Notes: generated from the letters alone by a model not told the origin. A stretch of 58,592 nt of DNA from Roseiconus lacunae (GCF_008312935.1 NZ_VSZO01000004.1:1-58592); one strand, 5' to 3'. Positions 8,330 to 17,401 are shown, numbered from the stretch's first letter. Numbers and translations: made by a program.

Positions 8330-8747
8330 CGAGTCGTTTCCGATTTGCCAGAGAGTCTGATGTGGTGAAAAGCGGCGGTAAGCCGACGCCAATCTGATGG
8401 CGCCCGATTTCCCTACCTCTGAAACGAAGGCAGAGGGCAATGGTACCTGTCCGAATACAGGGATTGTCCTTCAATCTTATCGCGCGATCTGCCCCGAGGT
8501 CGGCAAAACCTGCACCCACTGAAAACTCGTTTATTCCCGGACAAGCCGATCTTTCTGACAGGTTGGGGGCCACCTTTCTCTACTTCACTGGGGGCAACCG
8601 ATGCAAGCGACATCCCGCCCACCGCGACACCGGCGGCCACCGGGAGAAAGCCTGGCGACTGACCAAACGTGTCATTGCAATCGATCAACCTACGCGGGTT
8701 CTTCTAACCGCCTGCCCGATCTTCACGTTCACCGGGAGCCCTTGGCC

Positions 8748-9125
8748 ATGATCAATTCATCGCATTCGTACGTTGACATCGCAGTCACCCACACCGCGGC
8801 CGCGCAAGCCGGCGCCGTTAAAACCGGCTGGCTGATCACCCGACGTCGTTGCCCGACCGGCACCGATGGGCAAGCGGGGAAGACTCCGGCACCAACAGCC
8901 CCCCCTGACGACCGGATCTATTTGCAAATCGCCAATGGTCAGTGGGGGCCCACTTCGGCGGCGACTTGGTTCCCGACCGAATCATCCGCTCGCGTGTACC
9001 TGGAAGACTTTCAACCCCGTTATAGTGAGACGCTTGAACTGACACATCTCAGCGAAAATACGCCACCACCTGCGTTCTCATGGAACCGATTGCCGACCAC
9101 CCCACGGGCTTGCCGGTGGCAATGA
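8748..9125 (+). CDS. Small hypothetical protein
   Basis: A 125-residue open frame beginning at ATG 8748. No family recognised. The sequence is rich in Pro/Thr and contains GAVKTGWLITRRRCPTGTDG and DDRIYLQIANGQWGPTS, which look like folded protein rather than a chance frame. No signal peptide or membrane helix is seen. It is followed after 176 nt by the C39-type peptidase gene on the same strand. An upstream extension of the frame to 8601 is possible but reads like spacer sequence. Whether it is expressed is uncertain. Confidence 0.45.
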   Translation: MINSSHSYVDIAVTHTAAAQAGAVKTGWLITRRRCPTGTDGQAGKTPAPTAPPDDRIYLQIANGQWGPTSAATWFPTESSARVYLEDFQPRYSETLELTHLSENTPPPAFSWNRLPTTPRACRWQ

Positions 9126-9301
9126 GCGTCAAGTTGTGCTTCTTTTTTTGACAAAATGGCCGCATTTACGCCAACCTGAACTTGCCAAACACCTTTTCTT
9201 AACCGTTTCTTTATATGGAGTCGATTCTGGCATCATTGGTGCATCTCGACCTAGCGGCCGATTTTTGTTAGTTCGCTTGGTGAATTGGAAACGGGGATGT
9301 A

Positions 9302-10186
9302 ATGGATTTATGGATTGCAATCGCGTTTGTCTCGGCGGTTTCTTCGCTGGCGTTTGTCGCCGGCTGGAAGCTTTCGCTATCGGTCTACCATGGCAGGCCT
9401 CTGCTGCTCGTTGAGTGTCTGCTCCTCTTGTTGATTTTTGCATTCGGGCTCGCCAACCGCCTGTTTTGGGCAAGTGCGTTTTCAACGCCAGCGGCGATGG
9501 GTTGGTCAAATTGGCTACCGATCTTCCTTTCGTTCACGGCCGGGCTGGCGACAAACGCGTGCAGCTTGCGGCGTAGCTGGCGTGCGGGAACATCACTGGC
9601 GATGCTGTTCCTTGCGATTGGGTTTCTGGTGCAACCGGTGGTCCGCCCCAACTTGTATCCCATCACACTTGCGTCCCAAACCACCTGGCAAAACAACGTT
9701 TGTTTGCAAAGCAGCGAGTCGAGCTGCGGACCGGCTGCCGCGGCAACACTGCTACGCCATCACTCCCTCTTGCCTTGGGCCAAGAATCGGCTCGGTTGGT
9801 CCGAAGCCTCATCGGAAGCCATGATGGCGGATGCATGCTTGACCAGTGGACATGGCACCTCGTCTTTAGGCTTGGTCCGAGGGTTACGACTGGCCACCGA
9901 AGGCAGCCAATTCAGCGTCGCCGTGGCCGACGATGATCCGCGACATTGGCAAACGCGCAATCAACTTCCCAACCTCGCTGTCATCTGTTTTCGCGGTAGC
10001 GGTCACGGCGACACGGTCCGACGTCTTCTCGGTACCGACGGCGATGCACACGCGGTGATGGTCCACGGTCGCACGCCCGACGGGCTTTGGAAAGTAGCGG
10101 ACCCAGCGGTGGGCTGGCGATACTTTCAAGACGACGAGTTTCGTCGAGTGTTCACCGGTGAAGCGATCTATCTTGCTCGGCATTAA
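9302..10186 (+). CDS. Membrane protein with C39-type cysteine peptidase domain
   Basis: A 294-residue protein with three or four hydrophobic helices in residues 1-115 followed by a papain-fold domain of the C39 type. The predicted catalytic Cys is C142 in ESSCGPAAAATLL, the His is H250 in DAHAVMVHG, and the Asp is D267 in KVADPAVGW. This order and spacing match double-glycine peptidases and the C39-like proteases that cleave leader peptides. The usual ABC-transporter domains are absent, so it is a stand-alone protease probably acting at the membrane. No precursor with a GG leader is next to it. A link to the graspetide locus 8 kb upstream is conceivable but unsupported. Confidence 0.75.
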   Translation: MDLWIAIAFVSAVSSLAFVAGWKLSLSVYHGRPLLLVECLLLLLIFAFGLANRLFWASAFSTPAAMGWSNWLPIFLSFTAGLATNACSLRRSWRAGTSLAMLFLAIGFLVQPVVRPNLYPITLASQTTWQNNVCLQSSESSCGPAAAATLLRHHSLLPWAKNRLGWSEASSEAMMADACLTSGHGTSSLGLVRGLRLATEGSQFSVAVADDDPRHWQTRNQLPNLAVICFRGSGHGDTVRRLLGTDGDAHAVMVHGRTPDGLWKVADPAVGWRYFQDDEFRRVFTGEAIYLARH

Positions 10187-10662
10187 TCGCATCTGACCTC
10201 GCTTTCCGGCGCCTGCAAAACGGCCGCCACTATGAGTCCATGGCGAGTGAATACGGCGCGTTCGCGACGTGTATTTTACCGAGATAGATCTACCGACGAA
10301 ATGAACGACCTGCTAACGTATGATGAACGCGTCGCATACCGGCGGGCGGGTCGGGAATCACCAAGATAAATGCCCCGATCGCCGGCGTGTGACATGACCT
10401 GAACCAACGTTCGGTTGCCACCATTGCAGCGTCTTTACTCGGCTTACGATCGAGACGAACGCAAGCGAAATGGGAATCTTGGTTGGTTCGGTTTGTGTCA
10501 ATCTTCTCGTTGCTTGTTTGCGATGACGATGGTCCACAACAGCCTCGTCAAATGAGCGTCGGTCGCCATCGAACGATCCGCAAACAGTCTCGGCGATTAC
10601 GTTCGACGCGTGCGAACTGACATGGAATTTGTTCCCATGTCCGCCTCGATCACACGTGCGCC
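10187..10662. other. Non-coding stretch between C39 peptidase and rnc
   Basis: About 476 nt without a convincing gene on either strand. No terminator hairpin with a T-tract, repeat or RNA motif was recognised. It presumably holds the rnc promoter. Confidence 0.4.
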
Positions 10663-11628
10663 TTGAGAACGTTGTCTGATTCTGAACCCGAAGGCCTCCG
10701 GCCTACAGTCCCCTCGTCGCCGACACCTGAACAAGCGATTGAACAGGACGCGACATCGTCCGACGAATCGCCCGAGCGGAACCCACCCGACGTCAAAAGT
10801 GCCGGCCCGTCAACCGATCGAGAAATTCGGTTGGTGCCGACAGCTCGTACCGCGGATGGCGAACTCGATCACGCCGCAAAACTTGTCCGCTGCCAAGAAC
10901 TGATCGATTATCAATTCAACGATCTGGAGCTGCTACAGAATGCGCTCACACATGCCTCCGGCGCGGCACATCGCCTGGCCAGCAACGAACGGCTCGAATT
11001 CCTCGGCGATTCAGTCCTTGGCTTTGTCGTCTGTTCGTGGTTGTACGAAGAGTACCCCGAGTACAACGAAGGCGATCTGACAAAGATCAAGTCGGCTGTC
11101 GTTAGCCGCAGGACATGTGGGAAAGTGGCTTGCCAAATCGGACTCGATGAATGCCTAATCGTCGGCCGTGGAGTCACCCGCAATCGCAGCTATCCACGCT
11201 CACTCGTCAGCGACGTCTTCGAATCCATCGTCGCGGCGATTTACCTTGATGGCGGACACGAGATCGTTCGGCAACGACTGATCCGTTGGCTTCGTCGCGA
11301 AGTCGAAACTGCCGTCCAGAGCCAGGGTTCGACCAACTACAAGTCGACCCTCCAACAACGTGCCCAGCGCGACATTGCCTGCACACCCCAATACCGCCTG
11401 AAACGCGAGACGGGGCCGGATCACCGCAAGTCGTTTCTGATCAGCGCCGTCATCGACGGAAACGAATTCACCGCCGCGTGGGGCAGCAACAAAAAAGAAG
11501 CCGAACAAAAGGCAGCGGCAAATGCGTTAGCCGAAATGAGCAACGAGTCGATTCCGTTTCCTTTGACCGAATCGCATTCCGCAGAATCGCATCCGGCGGA
11601 AGAGCCTCCCGGGGAAGAGCGATCGTAG
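10663..11628 (+). CDS. rnc: Ribonuclease III
   Basis: Endoribonuclease that cuts double-stranded RNA in rRNA and mRNA processing. After an N-terminal extension of about 85 residues, the catalytic domain contains the signature NERLEFLGDSVLGFVV and the second acidic cluster VSDVFESIVAAIYLDGG. A double-stranded RNA-binding domain follows (NYKSTLQQRAQRD to ANALAEM, about 225-292). The protein ends in a hydrophilic tail with repeated SAES/PAEE segments. There is no ATG before the catalytic domain in this frame, so TTG at 10663 or a nearby TTG must be used. Typical RNase III is about 230 residues, so both ends are extended. Confidence 0.95.
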   Translation: MRTLSDSEPEGLRPTVPSSPTPEQAIEQDATSSDESPERNPPDVKSAGPSTDREIRLVPTARTADGELDHAAKLVRCQELIDYQFNDLELLQNALTHASGAAHRLASNERLEFLGDSVLGFVVCSWLYEEYPEYNEGDLTKIKSAVVSRRTCGKVACQIGLDECLIVGRGVTRNRSYPRSLVSDVFESIVAAIYLDGGHEIVRQRLIRWLRREVETAVQSQGSTNYKSTLQQRAQRDIACTPQYRLKRETGPDHRKSFLISAVIDGNEFTAAWGSNKKEAEQKAAANALAEMSNESIPFPLTESHSAESHPAEEPPGEERS

Positions 11629-11649
11629 GGCGGCAGCGGGAATTGGTAA

Positions 11650-12078
11650 TTAAAGCGTTCCTGCTTTGTTACCGAGCTTGCTAGCGAGCGACAGAATTTC
11701 TGGCGGGAGTTTTTTAGGACGCCCCGTCGGATCGACACTGGCGATGACCGAGTCGGCTTCGGCAAGCAACGTCTGCTCGCGCAGGACTCGGTAGTGGTGC
11801 GTTAATCGAACTTTTCGAATCTCCGTCGTCACGACTTCCACCTGGAGTAGGTCGTCAAAATCGGCGGGTGCGAAGTAGCGCACGTTCATCTCGGTGACGA
11901 CCAAAAGCCGACCGGAATCCTCGATTGCCTTGTATGGCATGCCACCGGCACGAAGCATTTCGACCCGAGCGTCTTCGAAGTAATTCAGGTAGTTTGAATG
12001 ATGCACCCTACGCTGCCCATCGGTTTGGTGATAGCCAACTCGGATCTCGTGGGTGTATTGAATTAAGGCGCTGTTCAT
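11650..12078 (-). CDS. Acyl-CoA thioesterase of the 4HBT/YbgC family
   Basis: A 142-residue hot-dog fold thioesterase predicted to hydrolyse acyl-CoA. The family signature is seen in VGYHQTDGQRRVHHSNYLNYFEDARVEML, where the Asp after QT is the expected catalytic residue. The usual xTDxMGVVHH is degraded to QTDGQRRVHH. The gene converges with rnc with a 21-nt gap. In many bacteria such proteins sit with the Tol-Pal system, but no tol genes are near. The exact substrate cannot be told. Confidence 0.88.
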   Translation of the reverse strand: MNSALIQYTHEIRVGYHQTDGQRRVHHSNYLNYFEDARVEMLRAGGMPYKAIEDSGRLLVVTEMNVRYFAPADFDDLLQVEVVTTEIRKVRLTHHYRVLREQTLLAEADSVIASVDPTGRPKKLPPEILSLASKLGNKAGTL

Positions 12079-12294
12079 CGTGATCGTTCCGCCTGGGAAA
12101 ATGGATAACCAATCGACACAGCATAAGCCTGAGCGATGAAATCGTCATTGCCCTGAACCTTGATTGCCCTGACCACTGCGTTTCGTCGATCTGTCCGCCG
12201 CAGCAAATCCCTACACTGGTTACAATGGGCAGTTTTTAATGACACCCGACTTGGGTGCTGACTCAGGTTTCTTTCGTTGCTAGGCAGGTTAAGC

Positions 12295-13323
12295 ATGACG
12301 CGAACAAACGCGGGATTGGTAGTGGTGTGGGGTTTCGTCGCGATAATCTTGGTGACGATTTCAACGACCGTCGTCCGGGCAACCGAGCCGGTCCGAATGG
12401 GATGTGGCGACATGACCTTTGAAACAGTTCCCGGCTGGGGACTGCGACCGGACGGCAATTCACCGCTGGGGCCCACTCATGGGGGCGTCGTGATCGATAC
12501 CGAAGGCAACATCTACACCAGTGCCCAAGCCGGAGTGTTTGTGTTCTCCCCCGAGGGCAAGATCGTCCATACCTACTTGGGCGAGGACTACAGCAACCTG
12601 CACGACATGGAAATCCGCCAGGAAGATGGTGAAGAGTACATCTACGGCGCGCGTAACAAGAACGCCGAAGGCATCAAGTTTCGCGTACGAGGCGGAGACG
12701 TCGTGCTGCGCCTACCGTTTCCGACGGAGTCTGGGCTCGCACTGAAGCGATTTAGCCCGACCGCGATCACGGTGGCCGACAACGGCGACATCTACCTCTC
12801 CGATGGTTATGCGAGTAACCATATTTTTGTGTTCGACAAATCCGGCAAGTACCTTCGCCATTTCGGGACCAAGGGAAATGCGATGAAGGAGTTCAACACC
12901 GCGCACGGAATGACGCTGGACACTCGCTATGAACCGCATCGATTACTGATTTGCGATCGCAACCATCAACCCAAGGGCCGACTGCTGCATTACGACCTGG
13001 AGGGCAACTTCATCGAAGAAGTCATCACCGGCTTGGGAATGCCAACGTCGGTAGCCGTCTCCGGAGATTACGTCTCAGTGCCTGACCTGCACGGACGTTT
13101 GGTGATTCTTGATCGATCGAACACAATCATCGCAGTCCTCGGAAACAACCCTGACCGCAAAAAAGGCCGCAACTTCAACGTCCCCCAGTCGGACTGGGTG
13201 GAAGGGGTCTTCAGCGGCACGCATGGTTCGTACTGGGACCGAGATGGCAATCTTTACGTTCAGGACTGGAACGTTTCGGGGCGTTTGATGAAGCTGGTAC
13301 GGGTGAATTTGCAGCCGAATTGA
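12295..13323 (+). CDS. Exported NHL-repeat six-bladed beta-propeller
   Basis: A 342-residue protein starting at ATG 12295 with a signal peptide (MTRTNAGLVVVWGFVAIILVTISTTVVRA is the hydrophobic N-terminus). The mature part is a series of NHL-type blades, recognisable as GVVIDTEGNIYTSAQAGVFVFSPEGKIVHTYLG, AITVADNGDIYLSDGYASNHIFVFDKSGKYLRHFG and a C-terminal WDRDGNLYVQDWNVSGRLMKLVRV. Related sequences are often called peptidylglycine monooxygenase-like because that enzyme's lyase domain has the same fold; no evidence for that activity is seen here. It probably works as a periplasmic binding or scaffold protein. Upstream TTG at 12277 is a weaker start. Confidence 0.85.
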   Translation: MTRTNAGLVVVWGFVAIILVTISTTVVRATEPVRMGCGDMTFETVPGWGLRPDGNSPLGPTHGGVVIDTEGNIYTSAQAGVFVFSPEGKIVHTYLGEDYSNLHDMEIRQEDGEEYIYGARNKNAEGIKFRVRGGDVVLRLPFPTESGLALKRFSPTAITVADNGDIYLSDGYASNHIFVFDKSGKYLRHFGTKGNAMKEFNTAHGMTLDTRYEPHRLLICDRNHQPKGRLLHYDLEGNFIEEVITGLGMPTSVAVSGDYVSVPDLHGRLVILDRSNTIIAVLGNNPDRKKGRNFNVPQSDWVEGVFSGTHGSYWDRDGNLYVQDWNVSGRLMKLVRVNLQPN

Positions 13324-13483
13324 CCGCACCGAAGCGAAACACGTAAACTTCCAGCTTTAAGCGTTTGGGCAAACACGACGACCGAGCTTACACGGCGACA
13401 GCCCGCCACGAGGATGGGGTTGATCGCTGTCTGCCGCGCAACCGTCGAAAACGCCTTTGGAGTGCCGACAAGACGAGGCCGAC

Positions 13484-13993
13484 ATGGATTCAGATCAGGG
13501 AAGCGGGGCAGGAACGAAATTCGAAACGATGCGGGGACGCAACTTTCCGGCGCTTCGACAGTTTACGATCTTCCTCGAAAACCGCGTGGGGCAATTGCTG
13601 GAAGTGGTGCGTCGATTCGAAGGCACCGGGATCCGCATTTGTGCCCTGTCGATCAACGATGCCGCCGAGTGCGCATTCGTTCGCTTCCTGGTCAGCGATG
13701 CCGACCGGGGCCGAGAGATTCTGGAGCGAAGTGGGCTCGCGCTGATTGAAACCGATTTGATCGGAGTCCAGCTTCCCGAGGGTCCGCAACCGCTACTGCG
13801 CGTCTGCACCGCTCTGTTACAAGCGGAACTTAATATCATCCAAACGTACCCGCTGATCATTCGCCCTCATGGCAAGCCAGCGGTGGCGATCATGGTGGAG
13901 AACATCGAGATGGCGATGGAAACCTTAAATGAAAAAGGTTTCACGATCATCACCGAGGGAGATCTCGACGATAACCCCACGATGGATCAATAG
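13484..13993 (+). CDS. ACT-domain protein
   Basis: A 169-residue protein with two ACT-like units. The first begins at PALRQFTIFLENRVGQLLEVVRRFEGTGIRICALSIND, the classical ACT pattern with the Gly-rich ligand turn. The second starts around PLLRVCTALLQAELNIIQTYPL. There is no catalytic domain, so it is likely an amino-acid-sensing regulator. Acetolactate synthase regulatory subunits are a distant relative, but ilv genes are not adjacent. ATG 13484 is taken as start; ATG 13529, immediately before the first ACT strand, is an equally good choice. Confidence 0.85.
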   Translation: MDSDQGSGAGTKFETMRGRNFPALRQFTIFLENRVGQLLEVVRRFEGTGIRICALSINDAAECAFVRFLVSDADRGREILERSGLALIETDLIGVQLPEGPQPLLRVCTALLQAELNIIQTYPLIIRPHGKPAVAIMVENIEMAMETLNEKGFTIITEGDLDDNPTMDQ

Positions 13994-14028
13994 TGCAGTT
14001 GGACTGGTGACAGTTCACCGCCGGCTCT

Positions 14029-14253
14029 TCAGTCGCGCGGCGGCTTGACGTCTTTCGTCGCGGCGGAACTTGTTTGTGACGCGCGGCGATTCTCTCGCTG
14101 GATCGCGTCATAAACTTCTTGGCGGTGAACCGGAATGGATTGCGGCGCCTCGATACCGAGGCGAACTTTGTCGCCACGGATATCGACGATCGTGACAACA
14201 ACGTCGTCGCCAATCATGATGCTTTCATCGCGGTGTCGGGATAGGACCAGCAT
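14029..14253 (-). CDS. csrA: Carbon storage regulator CsrA
   Basis: A 74-residue RNA-binding translational regulator. The CsrA core MLVLSRHRDESIMIGDDVVV is at the N-terminus, followed by VRLGIEAPQSIPVHRQEVYDAI, both standard. ATG 14253 is chosen because the family begins exactly at MLVLSR, and GAGG lies about 6 nt upstream. The C-terminal 17 residues are a hydrophilic tail. It lies downstream of fliW on the same strand but is separated by 500 nt, whereas these genes usually abut. FliW sequesters CsrA in the known partner switch that controls flagellin translation. Confidence 0.95.
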   Translation of the reverse strand: MLVLSRHRDESIMIGDDVVVTIVDIRGDKVRLGIEAPQSIPVHRQEVYDAIQRENRRASQTSSAATKDVKPPRD

Positions 14254-14755
14254 GTTGGCCTCGACATCATTGGATTCAAGAGGTAACGGATTTAGCAGGT
14301 AACGTCCATGCGGTGGTGCTAGTGGGAGACTCGTCATCATGACGAATCAAATCATCCGCAGTGGAAAGTGGCGAAGGATGCCGTTCGGCCTCGTCGCCTG
14401 GGGTGTACATCGTCGAGCAGGGCGATGAATTTGATATCGTTTGTTAGAAGTCGGCAGATGCCGGTCGTGACGGTCGCTCCCTCCAACCGGATTGATTCGA
14501 AGGTCGTGCTTCAAACGGCGTTTCAGACCATCAAAGCACGATCGACACCGGACCAACCGGCGCAAACCGGATGAACAATCCTTTTGGATACGCCGACGAG
14601 TGAACGACGATCTCAGGCCCGACCGTGGTCGTCCATCGCTGTCTGGGGCGAAACACCCCCTACCGAACGAGCCGGAGGAAATGATCTGCGATAAGCATCG
14701 ACCGAGTCACGCCGACGACCATCGCCCGAGCCGCCACCTCTGGATCGAACGTTTG
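14254..14755. other. Non-coding region between fliW and csrA
   Basis: About 500 nt separating two genes that are normally adjacent. Short open frames exist on both strands but their sequences look random and basic, so I do not call a gene. It may carry an independent csrA promoter or an RNA leader. No clear terminator was seen. Confidence 0.4.
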
Positions 14756-15247
14756 TTAAGCCGCCGACTTCTTCGCAGAAAGCTTGGCCGTCGTTGTCGA
14801 CGTCAGCTCGCGAACGACGTCACTTGCCCCGGCAAGAGAATGCACCGGTTGCTGCAACGCATAGTCGTTGTCAGTGATGATTTGGCATCCCAGTCGACGG
14901 CTGAGGTTCAATACGATCGGCGATCGCAAGTTAGTAGTCAGCTTTCCCGAGTGCCCCGAGATCGTCGTCAGAACGTAAGTCTCCGTCCCTGGCTTCAGAT
15001 GCAAGCTGGTCAGCTCGCGCCGTGAAACTTGCACCCGGTAATCCGGAAAGAACGCCCGCGGACTGATCAGCGGTAACGCTCGATCGCCACGTGATGCACT
15101 TTGCAGCCAGGCAACGGATTCATTTTCAAGATCTGGCAACAAGGCCCAGTCCCGCAGAGATTCCATTCCGATCAGGCCGGCAGGAAACAGGAACAACTGA
15201 TCTTGATCGAGAGAGATCGTTCCAAATCGTTGTGTTTCGATTCGCAT
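14756..15247 (-). CDS. fliW: Flagellar assembly factor FliW
   Basis: A 163-residue protein matching FliW, the CsrA antagonist that binds flagellin. The family start [37 protein letters not shown] is clear, as is the central strand [24 protein letters not shown], where most family members have a hydrophobic-QS pattern. The C-terminal about 25 residues (after VRELTSTTT) are an Ala/Lys-rich tail. No flagellar structural genes are in the window, so its targets are elsewhere. Confidence 0.9.
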   Translation of the reverse strand: MRIETQRFGTISLDQDQLFLFPAGLIGMESLRDWALLPDLENESVAWLQSASRGDRALPLISPRAFFPDYRVQVSRRELTSLHLKPGTETYVLTTISGHSGKLTTNLRSPIVLNLSRRLGCQIITDNDYALQQPVHSLAGASDVVRELTSTTTAKLSAKKSAA

Positions 15248-15362
15248 CGCGTAGGCTCGGGACGCTTCAGATGACTTTGGATAGGTTTACAATATCGATA
15301 TCGGCGGACGCACTGTTCGAATCGACAAAATCGGCAAAGAACAACCAAAACCAGAGAGCCTT

Positions 15363-16022
15363 ATGATTCTGATCGGAACGATGAATCTGACGCGGACGCG
15401 TGAGTCAGGCCAGTTCTATTGCCCGACCTGTGTGTCCACTCAGGATTACCGCCTGCGTTCCAGACGACCGTTTCTGACGCTTTACTTTATCCCTGTCGTC
15501 CCCATCGGCGGCGCCGAACAATTTGTTGTCTGCGGGGGCTGCCGCGAAAAGTGGGATCCGTCGGTCCTTACCATTGACTATCAACACCCCTCGCAGGTTC
15601 GGCCCGACGGCGAGACAAGCGGGCAACTTTCGGCCGATCAGTTTCACGACCAAGCGTTACGTAGCGCTATCTTGGTCGTGCTCGACGATGGCTTTATGTC
15701 CGAAGCAGAAATCGAATCACTGCTCGGTCTGGGAAGCCATCTATTTGGGCGTCCGATCGATCGCGAGGAACTCGGTGAACTCTGTTCGATCGCGGAACAA
15801 AACAAGGTTCGCGCTCGAAACTATGTCACCTCGGTTTCGCACCGCTGGAATCGCGATCAAAAAGTCGAGGCACTGCAAGCGATGTTTCTTGCCGCTACCG
15901 CCGAAGGTGAACTTAGCGATTCACAGATCAAATTATTGGCCGACATGAAGGACCTGCTTGGCTTAAGCGACGAAGAGTATCACAAAGCGATCGGAGAAGC
16001 CTTGCAGTGGGAACATGTCTGA
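15363..16022 (+). CDS. Zinc-ribbon plus TerB-like protein
   Basis: A 219-residue protein. The N-terminal about 70 residues form a zinc-ribbon with FYCPTC and CGGC pairs bracketing a hydrophobic hairpin (RPFLTLYFIPVVPIGGAEQFVVCGGC). The C-terminal half (from about residue 95) is helical and TerB-like: ALRSAILVVLDDGFMSEAEIESLL, and MFLAATAEGELSDSQIKLLADMKDLLGLSDEEY near the end, with the acidic turns typical of TerB. The pairing is common in uncharacterised membrane-stress proteins. Its stop codon overlaps the next gene's ATG as TGATG, implying translational coupling with the methyltransferase. Confidence 0.75.
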   Translation: MILIGTMNLTRTRESGQFYCPTCVSTQDYRLRSRRPFLTLYFIPVVPIGGAEQFVVCGGCREKWDPSVLTIDYQHPSQVRPDGETSGQLSADQFHDQALRSAILVVLDDGFMSEAEIESLLGLGSHLFGRPIDREELGELCSIAEQNKVRARNYVTSVSHRWNRDQKVEALQAMFLAATAEGELSDSQIKLLADMKDLLGLSDEEYHKAIGEALQWEHV

Positions 16023-16837
16023 TGAAAACAGCGTCTCTCCAAATGTTTTTCGATCAGCTTACTTCGATCTTGGGCTCGATCGCGATCACTTGCCTGGTGA
16101 TGACGTGCGTCGGCGGATGCCAACGAGAACGCACCGACCTTGATTACACCTTCCACGTTGAACATGTCATCCCAATGGACGGCGCGTTGCCGGGTGACAT
16201 GGTTCAATTTGAAAACGTGTTTTGGGAACCAGATGATTCAATCTCACTACGTAAAATGATTGCCGACGATGGGATCGCCCAGGGGCGCAACGTGCTCGAG
16301 ATCGGTACGGGCACGGGGCTGATCGCGCTGACGTGCGCGAATCATGGTGCGAAGAACGTCGTCGCCACTGACATCAATCCGGCAGCGGTCGCCAACGCCC
16401 AGTACAACGCAGCGATGCTGGAACTCGAGTCAGCCCTGGAAGTCCGCCAGGTTGATGCCGATAGCCCTGGCGCCTTCGCCGTTCTCAAGCCCAACGAAAC
16501 CTTTGATCTGATCATTTCCAATCCGCCGTGGGAAGACGGCACGATCGATCAACCACTTGATCACGCGTTCTATGATCCGAGCTTCGCACTGATGGATTCG
16601 ATCCTCGATGGCTTGCCGCAACGTTTGGCTCCCGGCGGCCGCTGCCTGTTGGCATACGGGCACGTCCCAGCAATTACGCGTTTGCTATCCGAAGCCGAAG
16701 CCCGAGGATTCCAAACAAAGGTCCTCGACGATCGCAAACTCGAATCACTACCCCAAGATTTTCTACCGGGAATGTTGATCGAATTGCGATTGGGGCGGGA
16801 TCAAATCCCCAAGATTCGCGCAAGTCAAGAGGAGTAG
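16022..16837 (+). CDS. SAM-dependent methyltransferase with lipoprotein-like N-terminus
   Basis: A 271-residue class I methyltransferase. Motif I is VLEIGTGTGLIALTCANHGA, the acidic motif II is VVATDINPAAV, and motif IV is ISNPPWEDG, the NPPW form used by enzymes that methylate amide or exocyclic amino nitrogens. Unusually, the N-terminus has a hydrophobic segment ending in a lipobox-like VGGC (LGSIAITCLVMTCVGGCQRE), as if the protein were a lipoprotein. ATG 16022 is chosen because TGATG couples it to the preceding gene. SAM is not expected outside the cytoplasm, so the segment may be a membrane anchor or an ancient fusion. The substrate is unknown. Confidence 0.8.
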   Translation: MKTASLQMFFDQLTSILGSIAITCLVMTCVGGCQRERTDLDYTFHVEHVIPMDGALPGDMVQFENVFWEPDDSISLRKMIADDGIAQGRNVLEIGTGTGLIALTCANHGAKNVVATDINPAAVANAQYNAAMLELESALEVRQVDADSPGAFAVLKPNETFDLIISNPPWEDGTIDQPLDHAFYDPSFALMDSILDGLPQRLAPGGRCLLAYGHVPAITRLLSEAEARGFQTKVLDDRKLESLPQDFLPGMLIELRLGRDQIPKIRASQEE

Positions 16838-17034
16838 CCCGCAAATCGATCCCGATTTGACGAAGCAATAAAAATGCTTGCGGCGCCGACTTTTTCCCTA
16901 TTAACATGAATAGCGATGGCAAAGGAGACTCATTTCAAGATGAGTGCTTGCGGACGAGACCGATCGTCCAATCTGCAAGGATGTTCCTTTCCTTTGCCCA
17001 ACCTAAATCAAACGGACGCGAGCCGGAATCGCCT

Positions 17035-17394
17035 ATGATCCACTACACCTGTGATCGCTGCAAACGCGCGATCGATCCGGAAACGGAACTTAGGTACGTT
17101 GTCGAGATCGAAATTCATGCGGCCTCGTGTGATGACTCACACGGCCACATTCGAAACGAAGGCGGAGAAGACGAAGTCGACCATTTGGCAGAGCTGCACG
17201 ATCAGTTGCAACGCGAAGTCAATCCTGACATCGAACCGCAATGCTTTGCCGACGACGACTTCGGTGACCTCGACGACGCCGAATCAACCGATCATTGCCA
17301 GCAATACGACCTCTGCGAACAATGCCACGACGCTTTTCTGAACAACCCGCTCGGACGCGAGGCCACGGTGGGACTGGGGTTTAGCAATAATTAG
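17035..17394 (+). CDS. Small Cys-rich, probably zinc-binding protein
   Basis: A 119-residue protein with CDRC near the N-terminus (MIHYTCDRCKRAIDP) and CEQCHDAF near the C-terminus, spaced like a split zinc-binding site. The central third is strongly acidic and rich in His, Asp and Glu. No named family recognised. An upstream ATG at 16906 would add 43 residues that look unrelated, so ATG 17035 is preferred. It ends directly before the RlmA-like gene. Confidence 0.65.
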   Translation: MIHYTCDRCKRAIDPETELRYVVEIEIHAASCDDSHGHIRNEGGEDEVDHLAELHDQLQREVNPDIEPQCFADDDFGDLDDAESTDHCQQYDLCEQCHDAFLNNPLGREATVGLGFSNN

Positions 17395-17401
17395 CTCAAC
17401 G

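Noticed and set aside
9302..10186. C39-type peptidase as the leader protease of the graspetide at 1-426
   Set aside because: It lies about 9 kb away, in a different transcription unit, and graspetide clusters do not require a C39 protease. Kept only as an independent peptidase.
10663..11628. Two separate genes for the RNase III catalytic and RNA-binding parts
   Set aside because: One continuous frame covers both domains in normal order; only the terminal extensions are unusual.
14347..14565. A 72-residue minus-strand frame between fliW and csrA
   Set aside because: The sequence is basic and random-like, with no recognisable domain and no ribosome-binding site; treated as non-coding.
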